In this document: positions 1 through 11,014 of the stretch, in pieces
Layout: each line of letters begins with the position of its first letter
How positions within the stretch are numbered: position 1 is the first letter of the stretch
Source of the DNA: Coffea arabica
Lineage: Eukaryota > Streptophyta > Magnoliopsida > Gentianales > Rubiaceae
Direction of reading: 5' to 3'
Assembly (NCBI RefSeq): GCF_036785885.1
Contig: NC_092323.1
Coordinates: forward strand, 2,954,501-3,018,500
DNA length: 64,000 bases
Program-made: the position numbers and the translations under genes
Notes under the pieces: generated by a model
The model's database searches: none
The model's input: the letters and a program-made list of their open reading frames with translations, nothing else
What the model was told of the DNA's origin: nothing

Positions 1-2391
1 AAGAATTGCAAAAACTTTAAATTCTTCATTCATAAGTTCTTCATCTACAGAAGAGCATACAAGAAATAAACTAATATAATCTTTTGCTAAGAAATCTCCT
101 AATAAATTGCAACTAAAGATACTTCTAATTCAAAATACTTGAAAATATCAAAAAACACCAATTGTTGAACTACTCTAACAATTAACTAATAACTTAATTT
201 ATTAACCAAATAGACCTATTCTAATATTAAAAAGTTGCATTGTTTCAATGGTTTTCCTAGTTTTTTTTTTTAGTCAAATGGCAACATCTACTCTACTCCT
301 ACTCATATTCTAGTCTATACTAGGGTGAGGGAAGACCCAACTGGATCAATTGAGAAACGATGAGCTTTGAATCACCATCGGATCCGACGGGTGCACTACA
401 CACCCATATGAATTTTGGAGAAGCCACATATAGTGGCACAACAATGATGCGAGGAAAATTTTGAATTCTTGACCTCATATCCCACCAAAACTTAAAATCT
501 TTTATGGGAGACAAAAAGTTTCAATGGTCTTTCTAGTTACTTTGCTGCTTTTGTTGCAAATTTAGAATTGTCTTTTAAAAATCTTCAAACACAAGACTTT
601 TATAGAATATTTGTAAATTGATGATTAGCCTGGCGATGAACCACCTGTTTTGGCTTTGTAGGCCAGATTCTAAAATAAACGGTGACATCTTTGACGTATC
701 CAAATAACCTCTTTAAAGGTCCAAAATGGAACATCTTTCTGTAACATTTGAACATGAACAGAAAACTTGCAAGATGCAAAATATTTGCCAAAATATATTT
801 GCTTACATCATCATTACAATTTCCAACACACCTTTTTATCTTCCCAATTACCTTTTTATCTCACATACATCACATCACAAAAAGTGCTACAGTAAAAATA
901 TCTCTAATAATTCACAATCCAAACAAACCCTAAGGGTATTCGACACCTTCCACTTACCAAAAAAATAAAAAGTTGATTAAAAACAACTTAACTTATTAAC
1001 CAAATTGGCCTATTTTAAAGTTAGAAAGTTGCAGAAGAATTTGCATTATTCTAACAATAATGTTTGTCATATTTCCTGTACGGAAGCTGGATTATTCTAA
1101 CAATGTTTGTCATCTTTCCTTTTTCCTTGCTAATGGCCACGCATTGAACTCGTGGGTGGATCACTAAATATGGTGCAACAATACTTGGCAAAATGACATT
1201 TTGAAAAATTAAAATTTGAAACTTAAGTGGGCAAAGCAAGGGACTAGAAAATGATGGGAAATGACCGCGCATCCTTAGTTGATATCCACAAATTTTCACT
1301 ACCTTAGGTTGGCTAAAAATGCATTAAACATTATTAACGTGACGAGGAACATGGATATCACGGCGCTTAAAGCTTAAGGACTTCTTCAATGGTAAATCAT
1401 TTATCCGGACCAAGAAAATCCCTTCCCATCCAAGAAATAAAGAAAAGGAAAATGGACACAAATTAAAGGACGGTGACATGATATATACTCCCTCCGTCCC
1501 ACTTTGATAGTCCTGTATTCCTTTTTCATCTGTCCAAAATTGTAGTCCACTTTCCAATTGAAGAATGTAGTTGTATTTTAATTTTCTTAAAATACCCTTA
1601 TTCAATGTAAGTAGTTGTTACTATAAACCTACCCCATTTAATGAGAGTTGATTCTTTTTTACCATCAATTCAAGTTCTCATAAAGTTGTACCATATTTAA
1701 TGTGAGGGTATTTTAGGAAAATAGCAATCTAAATTTACTTTTCCAACAAAGTTAACTACTTTTTCTTAAATTGTGTGAAAAAAAATAGGACTATCAAAGT
1801 GGGACGGAGGGAGTAAGTAGGTCAAGCAACGTGCTGGCGAAATAAGATACAAGCGTCATAATCATAACCTGCTCGGTGTTTGAAATATGGCGGGCCAGAA
1901 AAAAGGACCAGTTTTTCTTCTTCTTCTTTTTCTTTTTAAATTTTTTTTATTAAAGGTTGCCGCATTTTGAATCCTTGGAGTTCATATACTTCTCTAGACG
2001 AACGTTTCATTCCTTGCAAGCATAATCCATTGCCCGCCAAGCAATTGAAATCCAATGCGTACCTCTATAAGCCAAATTATTAATTCACGACTCAAAAAAA
2101 GAAAAAGAAGAGAAAAAGGAGGCTAGAAAAATGTTCTAAACAGTCCTCAACATTACAGCGAAGTTGTATTAAACTAAATGAAATACATTGGAGAAAACAA
2201 TAAAAGAATGATCATATTTTACTTCCGGTGATCCTTAATTTACCGAAAAAGGGCAAAAAAAAAACGGAAGTCGATATAGACGTACAAAAACAAAATCATC
2301 ATCTAGGTGATTAGAGTAGTATACTTATGATTGCACCGTGCATCCCTGGAACGGCAGCTAGCGCAGACATGTTGTTGTCCCAAATCCCAAG
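1..2391. other. Intergenic, AT-rich, MITE remnants
   Basis: No coding sequence is supported here. About 780-935 holds a degraded repeat fragment ending in a run like AATCCAAACAAACCC. A clearly related fragment lies at about 49640-49785 inside a DEG9 intron; both share a stretch reading roughly CATCACATCACAAAAAGTGCT. This looks like one end of a hAT-type MITE. A Stowaway-like element at 1488-1813 is listed separately. The 2100-2391 stretch is probably the 3' untranslated region of the minus-strand peptide gene that follows. Confidence 0.5.
1488..1813. mobile_element. Stowaway-like MITE, family A copy 1
   Basis: The element is 326 bp with terminal inverted repeats starting CTCCCTCCGTCCCACTTTGA and is flanked by TA on both sides (1486-1487 and 1814-1815). 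This is the hallmark of Tc1/mariner-derived Stowaway MITEs. The inner sequence is nearly the reverse complement of the copy at 20839-21167, so the two copies are inserted in opposite orientation. There is no coding capacity. High similarity between the copies suggests fairly recent activity. Confidence 0.93.
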
Positions 2392-2667
2392 TCAATTATG
2401 CGTACCAGTAGTGAAGGAATGTCCTTGGCCGGGACTTGGGCCAGAACTCTTGACAGCTTGAAAAATAAGAAGAATGTCGTGGAGGCGATTCCTATAAGCT
2501 CCTTGAGCGTGATATGATGTTGTTTGAGCATGATACGGATGATGGTACCGATGGTTTGGGAGATTAAGACGGCGAGCTTCGATCGAGGTGACTTGAAGCG
2601 AGCTGAAGCACAAGCATAAGGCGATAGCAACTACTATTAGGAGATTGTTTTGCTGTCTGGTGCCCAT
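2392..2667 (-). CDS. PIP/PIPL-type secreted signalling peptide precursor
   Basis: An intronless 91-residue precursor. Residues about 8-30 form a hydrophobic signal peptide (after MGTRQQNN, with LLIVVAIALCLCF), followed by a basic, His/Tyr-rich variable region. The C-terminal part carries the core SGPSPGQGH, which matches the SGPSxGxGH signature of the PAMP-induced peptide (PIP/PIPL) family. These are secreted and processed peptides that amplify immune signalling; PIP1 is perceived by the LRR kinase RLK7. Here the GH is not the C-terminus: eight more residues (SFTTGTHN) follow. CEP and IDA peptides share parts of this pattern, but the SGPS opening favours PIPL. A TATAAATA box lies about 117 bp upstream. 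The start is the first Met and begins the signal peptide. Confidence 0.8.
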   Translation of the reverse strand: MGTRQQNNLLIVVAIALCLCFSSLQVTSIEARRLNLPNHRYHHPYHAQTTSYHAQGAYRNRLHDILLIFQAVKSSGPSPGQGHSFTTGTHN

Positions 2668-2783
2668 GATCGATACTCAAATTAAATCAGTGAGAAGCTG
2701 TTCTTTTTGCTGCAAGAGAGCAGCAAATTAGATGTGTATGATGTATGAAGCACTAACTCCCCAGTTGCTAATTCGTTTTGATG

Positions 2784-2791
2784 TATTTATA
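2784..2791 (-). promoter_or_regulatory. TATA box of the PIP-like gene
   Basis: TATAAATA on the minus strand, about 117 bp upstream of the peptide ATG. This is a typical plant spacing that would give an 80-90 bp leader. Confidence 0.6.
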
Positions 2792-5617
2792 CCGAGGCAA
2801 AGATTGTGGCTAAGATCGTTTGACCATATGAGAGATTGGAACGGAGCGGTGGCAAAAGTGGGCGGTTCAAACACGCTTGGGATGCTACGGCTGTATTAAG
2901 GAAGCATGGGTGGAAAAAATGCACATACGAGAGACGGAGTCAGGAAGAGGGTTTGAATTCTAAGGATGGAAATTTTCTCGGTGAACGAGGCCGAACTGCG
3001 AGTGTTTGAAAAAAAAAAAATGAGACGCAAGTTCACATGAGAGAGAGCGTGAGCTTTTACTTTCAAGTCCAGTCTAAAGTACGTGGTTGACCGATTAATG
3101 TTACTACCGCTGTTATTATGTGGTAATGAAATTTTGAGAGAGGACTTTTTTTTTTTTTATCTAAAGCTGAGAAACTCAGACTTTTTGAATTAATAAACCT
3201 AATCCCCGAACAACCTTTAAAAGGACTTTTTGAGAGAGGACTTGATGAGATTGAGTTTGGTATGATTCGGTCCAATCGTTGTATTTTTTAATATTATTTA
3301 ATGTATAATTACGTTACATTATTATATTCAAAAGTAAAAGTGATGTAATAGAATAAAATATTTAACATATATTTAGTACAGCATTATCATGTATTTTTAT
3401 ACCAAAACTTTAAACATGTACAATGATTGGACGAATCTGCACAAAATACAGGTCTGTTTGTCTAAAACTTTACTGTAACTTACTGTAGAAATTTTTTTAA
3501 AAAAATTTTGAAGTGTGTACATTTTTAAATATTTTGTAGTGTATAGTTTACAATTTTTGAAAATTTTTTTGAAATTATTATAATTAAAATTTTTAAAAAA
3601 CTTGTAACAGATAAACTTGACAAAAGACTTGCCTGCCAAACAAGATCGCAGTTTCACGGAGTCTTTGTCGGAAAATTCAATGGGGAGCTTCTTGCCTTGC
3701 GGCTACATTAGCATTTATTTTGACTATTAACCACTCCATTGAATTGAATACTTATTAGACTCTCTTTCGTTTGGCCTACATTTGACTATTTGTTTGATCA
3801 AGTCACCCAATTCAAGTTGAAATGTAGTACAAGCTCACCAACCAGGAGACTTGCCAATCCAAGAGAAATGGTAAGAATGGGAAGGAAGAAAAGTTGTCAT
3901 TTCCTAACAAGAAAAGAAAAGAAAAAAAAAAGGCCGAAACATCGCAATGAACTTACCACATTCGATTTGTACTTTTTTCTAGTCGAATACTGGTCAAAGG
4001 TACTTGGGAATTTCCTCAAATTAATCAATTAATTCCCAGAGTTTAAATTTTGTTCTTCCCCATCCCCGCCAGTCCTTTCTGGGCAGGTTATATTTCTATA
4101 CTGAAAATCGAAATATGTTTATTTATATATAGCCCCAAGAAAAAAGGGAAATAATTCCTAGTTAGCCATACGAATCACAAGAGACCCTATAGACAATTGT
4201 AGGATCTGTCCGAAGTTACGCTGAATATCAGATCCGATGGTGTTGAAACCAAAAAAATTGTCCTAAAGACAAATTGTTCAAAAGTGTAAGGTGGTACAAA
4301 TAAGTTTTTCTCGTTCAGCAGAAAATTCAAGCTGGGCATTCTTTTCCAATTTTTTCTCAGAATAACGCAGGCTAAATATTTTGATGTTTTGGGATCATGT
4401 AAGAAGGCCATCCCTATGAATTGGATTCATCCACAAATGGGTAAAAACTACTAAACCCATGAATTGAATCACATGATTCAGCCCACGGAAGGATGGCGAA
4501 CTACTGGCCCAACGGGTGTCAGACCTAATAGTCTGACACCGGAACCAAACTTGCTGGAAGAACATGACAAATGAAGAAATAATTGGTTGTTAATGCTCTT
4601 TACACAACTTTCTTTAGATTTTTTTTTTTTACACACTCTTTAAATGTTTTGCAGGCCATACGTAAACACGTAGAGTAACTGAACTGCTATAAAAAAAAAA
4701 GTGTATTACGAAGTCTTTTGGAACGTATAAAATATCACTCGCCTTTGTAAAATATGCAACTGGCTCAGATGACACTACTATTAATTTAAGTCACGGTTTG
4801 TCTAACGGGTGTTTTATGGATACTGAGGCGTTGAGTTTTTAGAAATATATAATTAATTAAAAATATATATATAAATATAAGAAAATTAATTTTAAAAAAA
4901 TATATAAATATAAGAAAAAATAGTACTTGTTACTGTATGTGTACAAGGGATGAGTTAAATGGAACGTAGCTGTGTTAATTAGTGCCTTGAGCAAAGTAAG
5001 CAGTAATTTAGTGAAAACACACGTAGACAATTACGAATGAATGCCGCCCAATCTGACGCCTACATCTGCTGAGTGACTCTGGGCATCCAAAGCGTTAGGT
5101 GGGAGGAGGGTCAGCCCTGCTTTCTGACTTTTTTGAGCACCGCCCATCTTCTTCTCCCGGAGTTGAAGAATTCTATAGTGAATCTTCAGACACCAATCAT
5201 TTCGCTCGAGCAGGACACAAACCAACAATCATTGTATAAAATTACAGTCATTTGAGTTCAATAAATTAAAAAAAAAAAAATTCTTAATGGGGTGTGTACA
5301 TATATATATATATAATTATTATTTTTCTTACATTTGTATTCTTTCTTTAATTATAATTGTTACATTTCTTTATATTTATATAATTTTTAAATTATTTTAT
5401 TTTTTTAAATTTAACACTTAAAATATATATTAACGGTGCCAAATGCGAGAGTAATACATGACAAACACGCACCTACCTAGTGAACTAGTAATAATAACAC
5501 TTGCAAGAAAAAAATAAAAGAGAAACATAGGTTGGCGACCGTTGTCAGACGAGGATTGAGGCCCCCTAGCACCATAAGCAATATATACTAATATATATAG
5601 TTCGGTGTATATATATA

Positions 5618-5941
5618 CTCCCTCCCTTTTTTTATAACTGACGTTTAAGGTTTTGCACACCAATTAAGAAAAGTTTTTCATTGTTTAAATCTATACACTA
5701 CTTTCCTTTTGTACCCTTATTAATTGTCCAATTCACCCATGTTTTCTCTCACTAGAGTATTAAATGGTGCTGTTTTACTAGGCCAAAAGCAATGCAAACT
5801 AACTCCCACCAATTATGAAAAGAGAGATAAAAGGGTAAAATTGTGAAAAAATAATTAATGCTGCATGGGGATAATAAAACGACAGATAAAAGTACTTAAG
5901 AGCAAATTTCTTAAACGTCAGTTATAAAAAAAGAGAGGGAG
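5618..5941. mobile_element. Stowaway-like MITE, family B copy 1
   Basis: A 324-bp element with inverted ends of about 30 bp that begin CTCCCTCCCTTTTTTTATAA and continue into ACTGACGTTTAAG. TA dinucleotides flank it (5616-5617 and 5942-5943). A second copy lies at 35075-35415. The inner sequence differs from family A. There is no coding capacity. Confidence 0.9.
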
Positions 5942-6865
5942 TATATAGTTGGAGATTTCCCTTTTTTAATTTTTGTCTTTTTTTGTCGATTAGTACTCAA
6001 GTGTTCAATAACAAGAATCAGTGACAGTTGAGCACCAACTAATACACCCACCTTAATTGCGGTACCTACTCATTAATCATCTCCCCAGTGCCCCCGCAAT
6101 CATAAAACCCTCTCGCCATGTCACAATTTTGAGAAACAATCCCAATCCATGATGGATATTTTACTCCCTTCCAAATATTTTACGTAGAAAATCATGGAAA
6201 TAAAAATAAACTTTTTCTGTGTGCAACAAATTGCATTTTCATAGTGTACCTATTTGTTTTTGTTTTTTTATTTAAAAAGAAAAAAGAAGACAAAGTGAAA
6301 ATGACATGTTAATGATAAGAATCCAAATGTCGTCGAAATTTAAAAGCAAAAAAAAAAAACACACTTTTAATTATCGTTGTATCTATTCCCCATTAGCCCC
6401 TTTTTAAAATTTTCATTTTTTTTATTTGGGAAATGAGTGTTTTTAGTAGTTTTTCATACTAGGAAAATGTTGTTGCACTTATTTTTTTTTTTGTTATTTG
6501 TATTACTATCATTTGTCTTATCCTATAATCTAATAAATAAAAATTATATGATTACAATAATAATAATGAAAGTGTGATTAATAAAAATGGGAGTAGAAAT
6601 AACAATTCCCTTCCAACTAATATCCACCTGCCTTTATGAAAAGTTTTGGGCTGGCCCCAGTCACTGGCTCCAGCTGTGACCTCCTTAGTTATTAACGGAT
6701 ATACTCCACTAATCAGCAGGCCCGCTCCCAAAGAGAGTTCCACCTCATTCACAGACACGGCGGGTAACCTTTTCCCAACGGTATTTTCGTTACGCTGAGT
6801 AGCCCCAAGGCTGCAGGCAGCCTACTATAGCTCACCCCTTCCCCTCTCTCCACCGTTCTGAGACT

Positions 6866-6972
6866 TATATAAGCCATTGAAGCTCTCAGGGCAAGGGAGC
6901 CGGGGGAGGGAAGATACATGGATAGATAGAGAGAGAGAGAGTGTGTGTGTGTGTGTGTTAGGGTTAGGGTTT
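6866..6972 (+). promoter_or_regulatory. Core promoter and leader: TATA box, GA/GT repeat, telo-box
   Basis: TATATAA at 6866-6872 should place the transcription start near 6895-6900. The leader then contains a (GA)n-(GT)n microsatellite (about 6924-6957), followed directly by TTAGGGTTAGGGTTT (6959-6972). This is two overlapping telo-box motifs (AAACCCTA on the other strand). Telo-boxes near transcription starts are known in plant growth-related and translation-related promoters. Confidence 0.6.
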
Positions 6973-7032
6973 CTCGAGAGTACGAGGGAAAAGCCCATTT
7001 CTCTCTCTATCTCTTCTTACTTTTGTGTGTTG

Positions 7033-7560
7033 ATGGCCGCACACAACAACAACATTCCGGAGTTTTCGTCAACGGAGACAGACTCCGATGAGGAAATGCA
7101 GGAAGAGTTGGCATTCGCCAACCGGAGGGGCTGCTGTTTCTGGCTCCCGTGTTTCGGCTCCGGCCAGTCCGACACGGTCTGGGAGAGGATATCTGCGACG
7201 CCAGAAAAAGAGGAGACATCCAGGTGGAGATGGGATTGGTGGGACAAAAGCTTGAACGCTTTAAAGAAAATCAGAGAATGGTCGGAACTGGTGGCTGGCC
7301 CAAAATGGAAAACGTTCATCCGCCGGTTTAACAAGACCCGCGGGCTCAAGGGCGGAGGGAAATTCCAATATGATCCTGTTAGTTACGCTTTGAATTTCGA
7401 CGAGGGACCGGGGCCAAATGGCCCTTTGTTTGGGGATGATGATCGTTTTTTCCGTGATTTCTCGTCTAGGTTTGCTTTAACTCCCGGGAGGGTAACGGCC
7501 AAGTCGCTCGTGGCGGAGGCGGGGAAGGATGGAAACAGCGTTCACGTGAGTTACACGTGA
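7033..7560 (+). CDS. Conserved plant protein of unknown function
   Basis: A single-exon gene of 175 residues. The reading frame stays open upstream to 6877, but the Met at 7033 is preferred because the upstream part is low-complexity leader encoded by the GA/GT repeat. The N-terminus is acidic and Ser/Glu-rich. It is followed by a Cys cluster, RRGCCFWLPCFG (about residues 36-47), a Trp-rich stretch (SRWRWDWWD), a basic helix-like segment (GPKWKTFIRRF) and an acidic part with KFQYDPVSYALNFDEG and FFRDFSSRF. No membrane segment or catalytic motif is visible. I know this layout as a conserved angiosperm family without an assigned function. The paired cysteines beside aromatic residues could be acylated at a membrane, but that is inference. 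Confidence 0.85.
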   Translation: MAAHNNNIPEFSSTETDSDEEMQEELAFANRRGCCFWLPCFGSGQSDTVWERISATPEKEETSRWRWDWWDKSLNALKKIREWSELVAGPKWKTFIRRFNKTRGLKGGGKFQYDPVSYALNFDEGPGPNGPLFGDDDRFFRDFSSRFALTPGRVTAKSLVAEAGKDGNSVHVSYT

Positions 7561-10500
7561 TGAATGAAGTTGTTTAGACGGATGGGGCCGCTTGCTACGC
7601 TGCGCTGAGGGATGGGCTGCAAGTGCGGCGCACAATTTGCCAACTTAAGGAGCCTGGAGCCCACTTAACGGGCTCTGACCCGTGTTGTCAAGCGGATTAG
7701 TTGGGATTTCCTTTTTCTTTTTTCATTTTCTATTACACAAAATTATGCATCTCCCAAATACTTCTCTATTTCTTGATTACATTCAATCTTTTTTGTACTC
7801 TCCTAGCACAGTGTTAAACTGTTTTCTTTTGTATTTATATTTTTGGCTGTGTAGGAGCAAAAAATAAAGGGGTTGTGGTTTTATAGGTTGGGATTAAATT
7901 ATACTTGTAGAAAACAGCGGAAAAGATTTTGTTTTTGTTCCTGTCTCTGGTTTACCGTATATGATTTTGTTTTTACAGAAAATTAAGAGATACAGCATAT
8001 AAATCAGTGAGAGACATATCCTTATCGAGCTCTGCTTGGTTACTGTCAATGACAAAAGGTAACAAACAAGGCTAACGAACGAACCTCTCAAGTATTGCCA
8101 ACTGAACAGGCTGTGTCGTTCTTTATGTGTTTCAACTTTATTTCTCTGCTTGTCTTCCCTTCCCTGGGCCAAAATTCAAGCGCTGGCCAAAGTATTACTA
8201 TCAAATTAAGGAGGGTTGTCTAAATCCACACCCTTAATAAAGCTTTGCTTTCGGTTAAGGAGGTTTGTCTAAATCCACGCCTTTGATACATTGATGACGA
8301 CCTGTGCTATTGTGGAGTTAAAATGGAGATGCGTATCCAGTGCCTTGCTCTAATTCCATACGTGTAGTGCACTCATCTGATCCGATGGTGGTTCAGTTTT
8401 CGGTTCTTCTGTAGATCATCCGTTTGATCTAATGGTGATACAGTCCCCGTCGATTTTCCTATAAATCCAGTTGGACCCTCCTCTTAGAATATATTAGAGT
8501 AGTAGTAAGAATAAAAGTAGATGCATGATAGATAAGTGACGATTGACAGGAAAAAAGAAAATAAACTGGATGGGGTTCATGGAAGCAACTTTGTTGTGTT
8601 TTGTTTCCTGAAAAAGGGAAAACAAATCAATTTTAATACTGAACCCTTTATTATGCGATAATTCAACGTCTGACCTTCCAATAACTTTAGAGGCGATTTA
8701 AAATCACTCAAAATCCCAGACTAATTGGAGGATGTTGTTGAGGTGAGTTAACTATGTTGCTATAGAACCCTGAAGGAGAAGTCGATGAGCCAAAAATAGC
8801 TTAGAGCATAGTTATTAAATTCGGCCGACCCGGTGAACCAATCGTTGGGCAGAGTTGGATTTCTAATTAGACCGTTTAAGCATAAGAATCGTTGACCGGT
8901 CAATGATTCGGCGGTTCAATTGGATTAACCTAGGAACCCGATCGATTTTCTCTATAAACAATTGTGGAAAAAATTTAGTTAGTTTTTGCTAAGATTCAAA
9001 CTTGGGATCTTAAGTGTATAACTAGAACTTAGTTACCACCAAACCACTTACCAAATGTTAGTAGAGTAACTTTCTTATAATATATAAATGTTTTGTCAAT
9101 TATATATATATTTTTATTTTTTTAAAACAAATTTATTTGGAATCTTTTAATAAAAACTTATGACCCCCCAAACTCTATAAGTTATAAAATGAATATAAAA
9201 AATAACATATTAAATAATTCATTTTAAAGACAAATGTTGTTTTTAATAATTTTTTGCACTTAAAATTCGTAAATAAGTTAGACAATTACACTAAATACGG
9301 ATAAAATTTTACACTTGAAGTTTGATAGATTACTAAATAAATTTATAATTTATTGATTCTTATATGAATTAATTATTCTATAGTGAATTAAATTAAATCA
9401 GCATTTGCTAAAGTATTGTTTATTACAATTTATATCATACATCTTATATCAAAAATTATGAAATATAATATTCAAATATATTTAATGATGCACTGATTGA
9501 ATCACTCACTCACTTATTGAACCAATAATCCGTTGATCGACCTCCTTCACTGGATTTCTTCCTGAGCCGGGTTTAATAACTATGACTTTAAAGAACGGAA
9601 GAGTGGCGCGTGGATTGCGAGAAGATTTCTTGGTGGTGCCTTGATACATGAAGAAAAAGGCTGTTCAGCAATCAGAAGGAGTCAGTCACTCAACTACTCA
9701 CAAGGTCTGGGTCCACTCTGTGATTGGGGCCTCCAAAACGCTGTGTGATTGTTTCCTTCCTTTTTTTTTTTGGTTTGAAAGATGTGATTATAATTGTTTC
9801 CTTCTTTTTCTCTTTACTAAAAAGCTTGAACAAAAGAACAAGGTCCTCGTTATGCATTTCATTTATACATTTATACTAGCACACTAAATGGGAGTATTTA
9901 CTTTGGCAGTTTGGTACAGATACTACAAGGAGCGAGTTTAACTTCAACCCTTAAAACTTTCAGAGACAGATAGAAGTGACCTCCATTTAGATTTACAGGG
10001 GAGTTCGATCGCTCATCAAAATCGGACAAAATTATCACCAACCATACAGGTTCATGGTTTCAAGCACTACTGTGACCAAAACAAAAGCGAAGCAGCGAGT
10101 AGGGAATAATTTCAACCATGTCACCGGACAATGAGGATTCATATTTCACAGTCATACCAACCAAGAGGAAGCCCACGTAGTGGAATGATACAAAAAGAGT
10201 CCAAACAAACAACACACAAATGCCATCCTCGGTCGGAGTTAAAAATCAGGAAAATTTCAGCCTCATCGAAACTGTACTCATGCAAGACAAAAGATTATTG
10301 CGCCGCCAATTATCACCCCCAGCTAAATGATAACAACTAAAGCAAATACTCCACCACAAAACTGAAAAAGGGGCACCTAGAGGCAACCAAAAGGCTGATA
10401 AAAAAGAAAAATAATTTGGATCCTTATCAAGACTAATCATTCTGTCATTCCAACAGCCAAAGACTTTCAATTCCTTGAAGATAAGATGTCCAAACCCCAA

Positions 10501-11014
10501 GGGCTGTCAATACTACTCTTTAGAAAAGGCCTGGGATCAGCTAACCTAAACCCTTGTATACTAAGACAAAGGGAACAATAAGGTGCAACAAAGTTGATGC
10601 AATCCTCATTACCATAACAACTCTTTGCTCCCATTCAATTCCTTTAAACAAACACACTTACCCCAACTTCAAAGAGGGAAAGTATACGTACAGATTTTGC
10701 TGGCTATGTAGACAGTGAAATATGGCAAAACTTAGAAGAAATGCTAATCAAGTCATGCATGCCCTTCCCTTCTCATGACATGAGGCATCAAAAGTTAGTA
10801 CACAAAATGTGCTTCTAAGCCCTGAAACGATTGAAGGAGGCGAAAGAGGAAGTATGCAGCATGAAAGCAGCTTTACCTTTCTAACGTATTATAGATCTCT
10901 CTGATGTCAATATATTATGCCACATCTTCTATCTAAAATTTTCTAAAATGAAAGCCAAATTGCAAACATTGACTCGCAGAGTGACTATCAATTGCACATG
11001 AAAATACTAACATA
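7561..11014. other. Intergenic with 3' UTRs and one inverted-repeat element
   Basis: About 7561-7900 is the likely 3' UTR of the preceding gene. 8206-8290 contains a short imperfect direct repeat (GGTTGTCTAAATCCACRCC twice, about 50 bp apart). An inverted-repeat element lies at 8807-9584. About 10000-11014 lies downstream of the minus-strand RING gene, is less AT-rich and probably includes its 3' UTR. No other coding exon is supported. Confidence 0.5.
8807..9584. mobile_element. Inverted-repeat non-autonomous DNA element
   Basis: The left end reads CATAGTTATTAAATTCGG. The right end, reverse complemented, reads CATAGTTATTAAACCCGG. The outer 14 bases match perfectly, and the arms continue with GGTGAACCAATC-like and AT-rich sequence. 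The element is about 778 bp with no coding capacity. Flanking 9-mers match only partly (6 of 9), so the superfamily is uncertain; a Mutator-like or hAT-like MITE is possible. Confidence 0.65.

Larger units (their letters stand above)
2792..7032. other. Intergenic between divergent peptide gene and unknown-protein gene
   Basis: This region separates two divergently transcribed genes. I found no supported coding exon. About 3430-3655 looks like a hAT-like repeat remnant: CTGTTTG near the left end and GCCAAACAAG near the right, with inner AT-rich arms. A Stowaway-like family B element sits at 5618-5941. 4840-4920 and 5290-5420 are almost pure A/T. 6350-6560 is AT-rich without obvious structure. 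Confidence 0.5.

Noticed and set aside
3430-3655. Possible complete hAT-type MITE
   Set aside because: Ends are similar to other family members but no target duplication could be matched, so it is kept only as a remnant in the intergenic entry.
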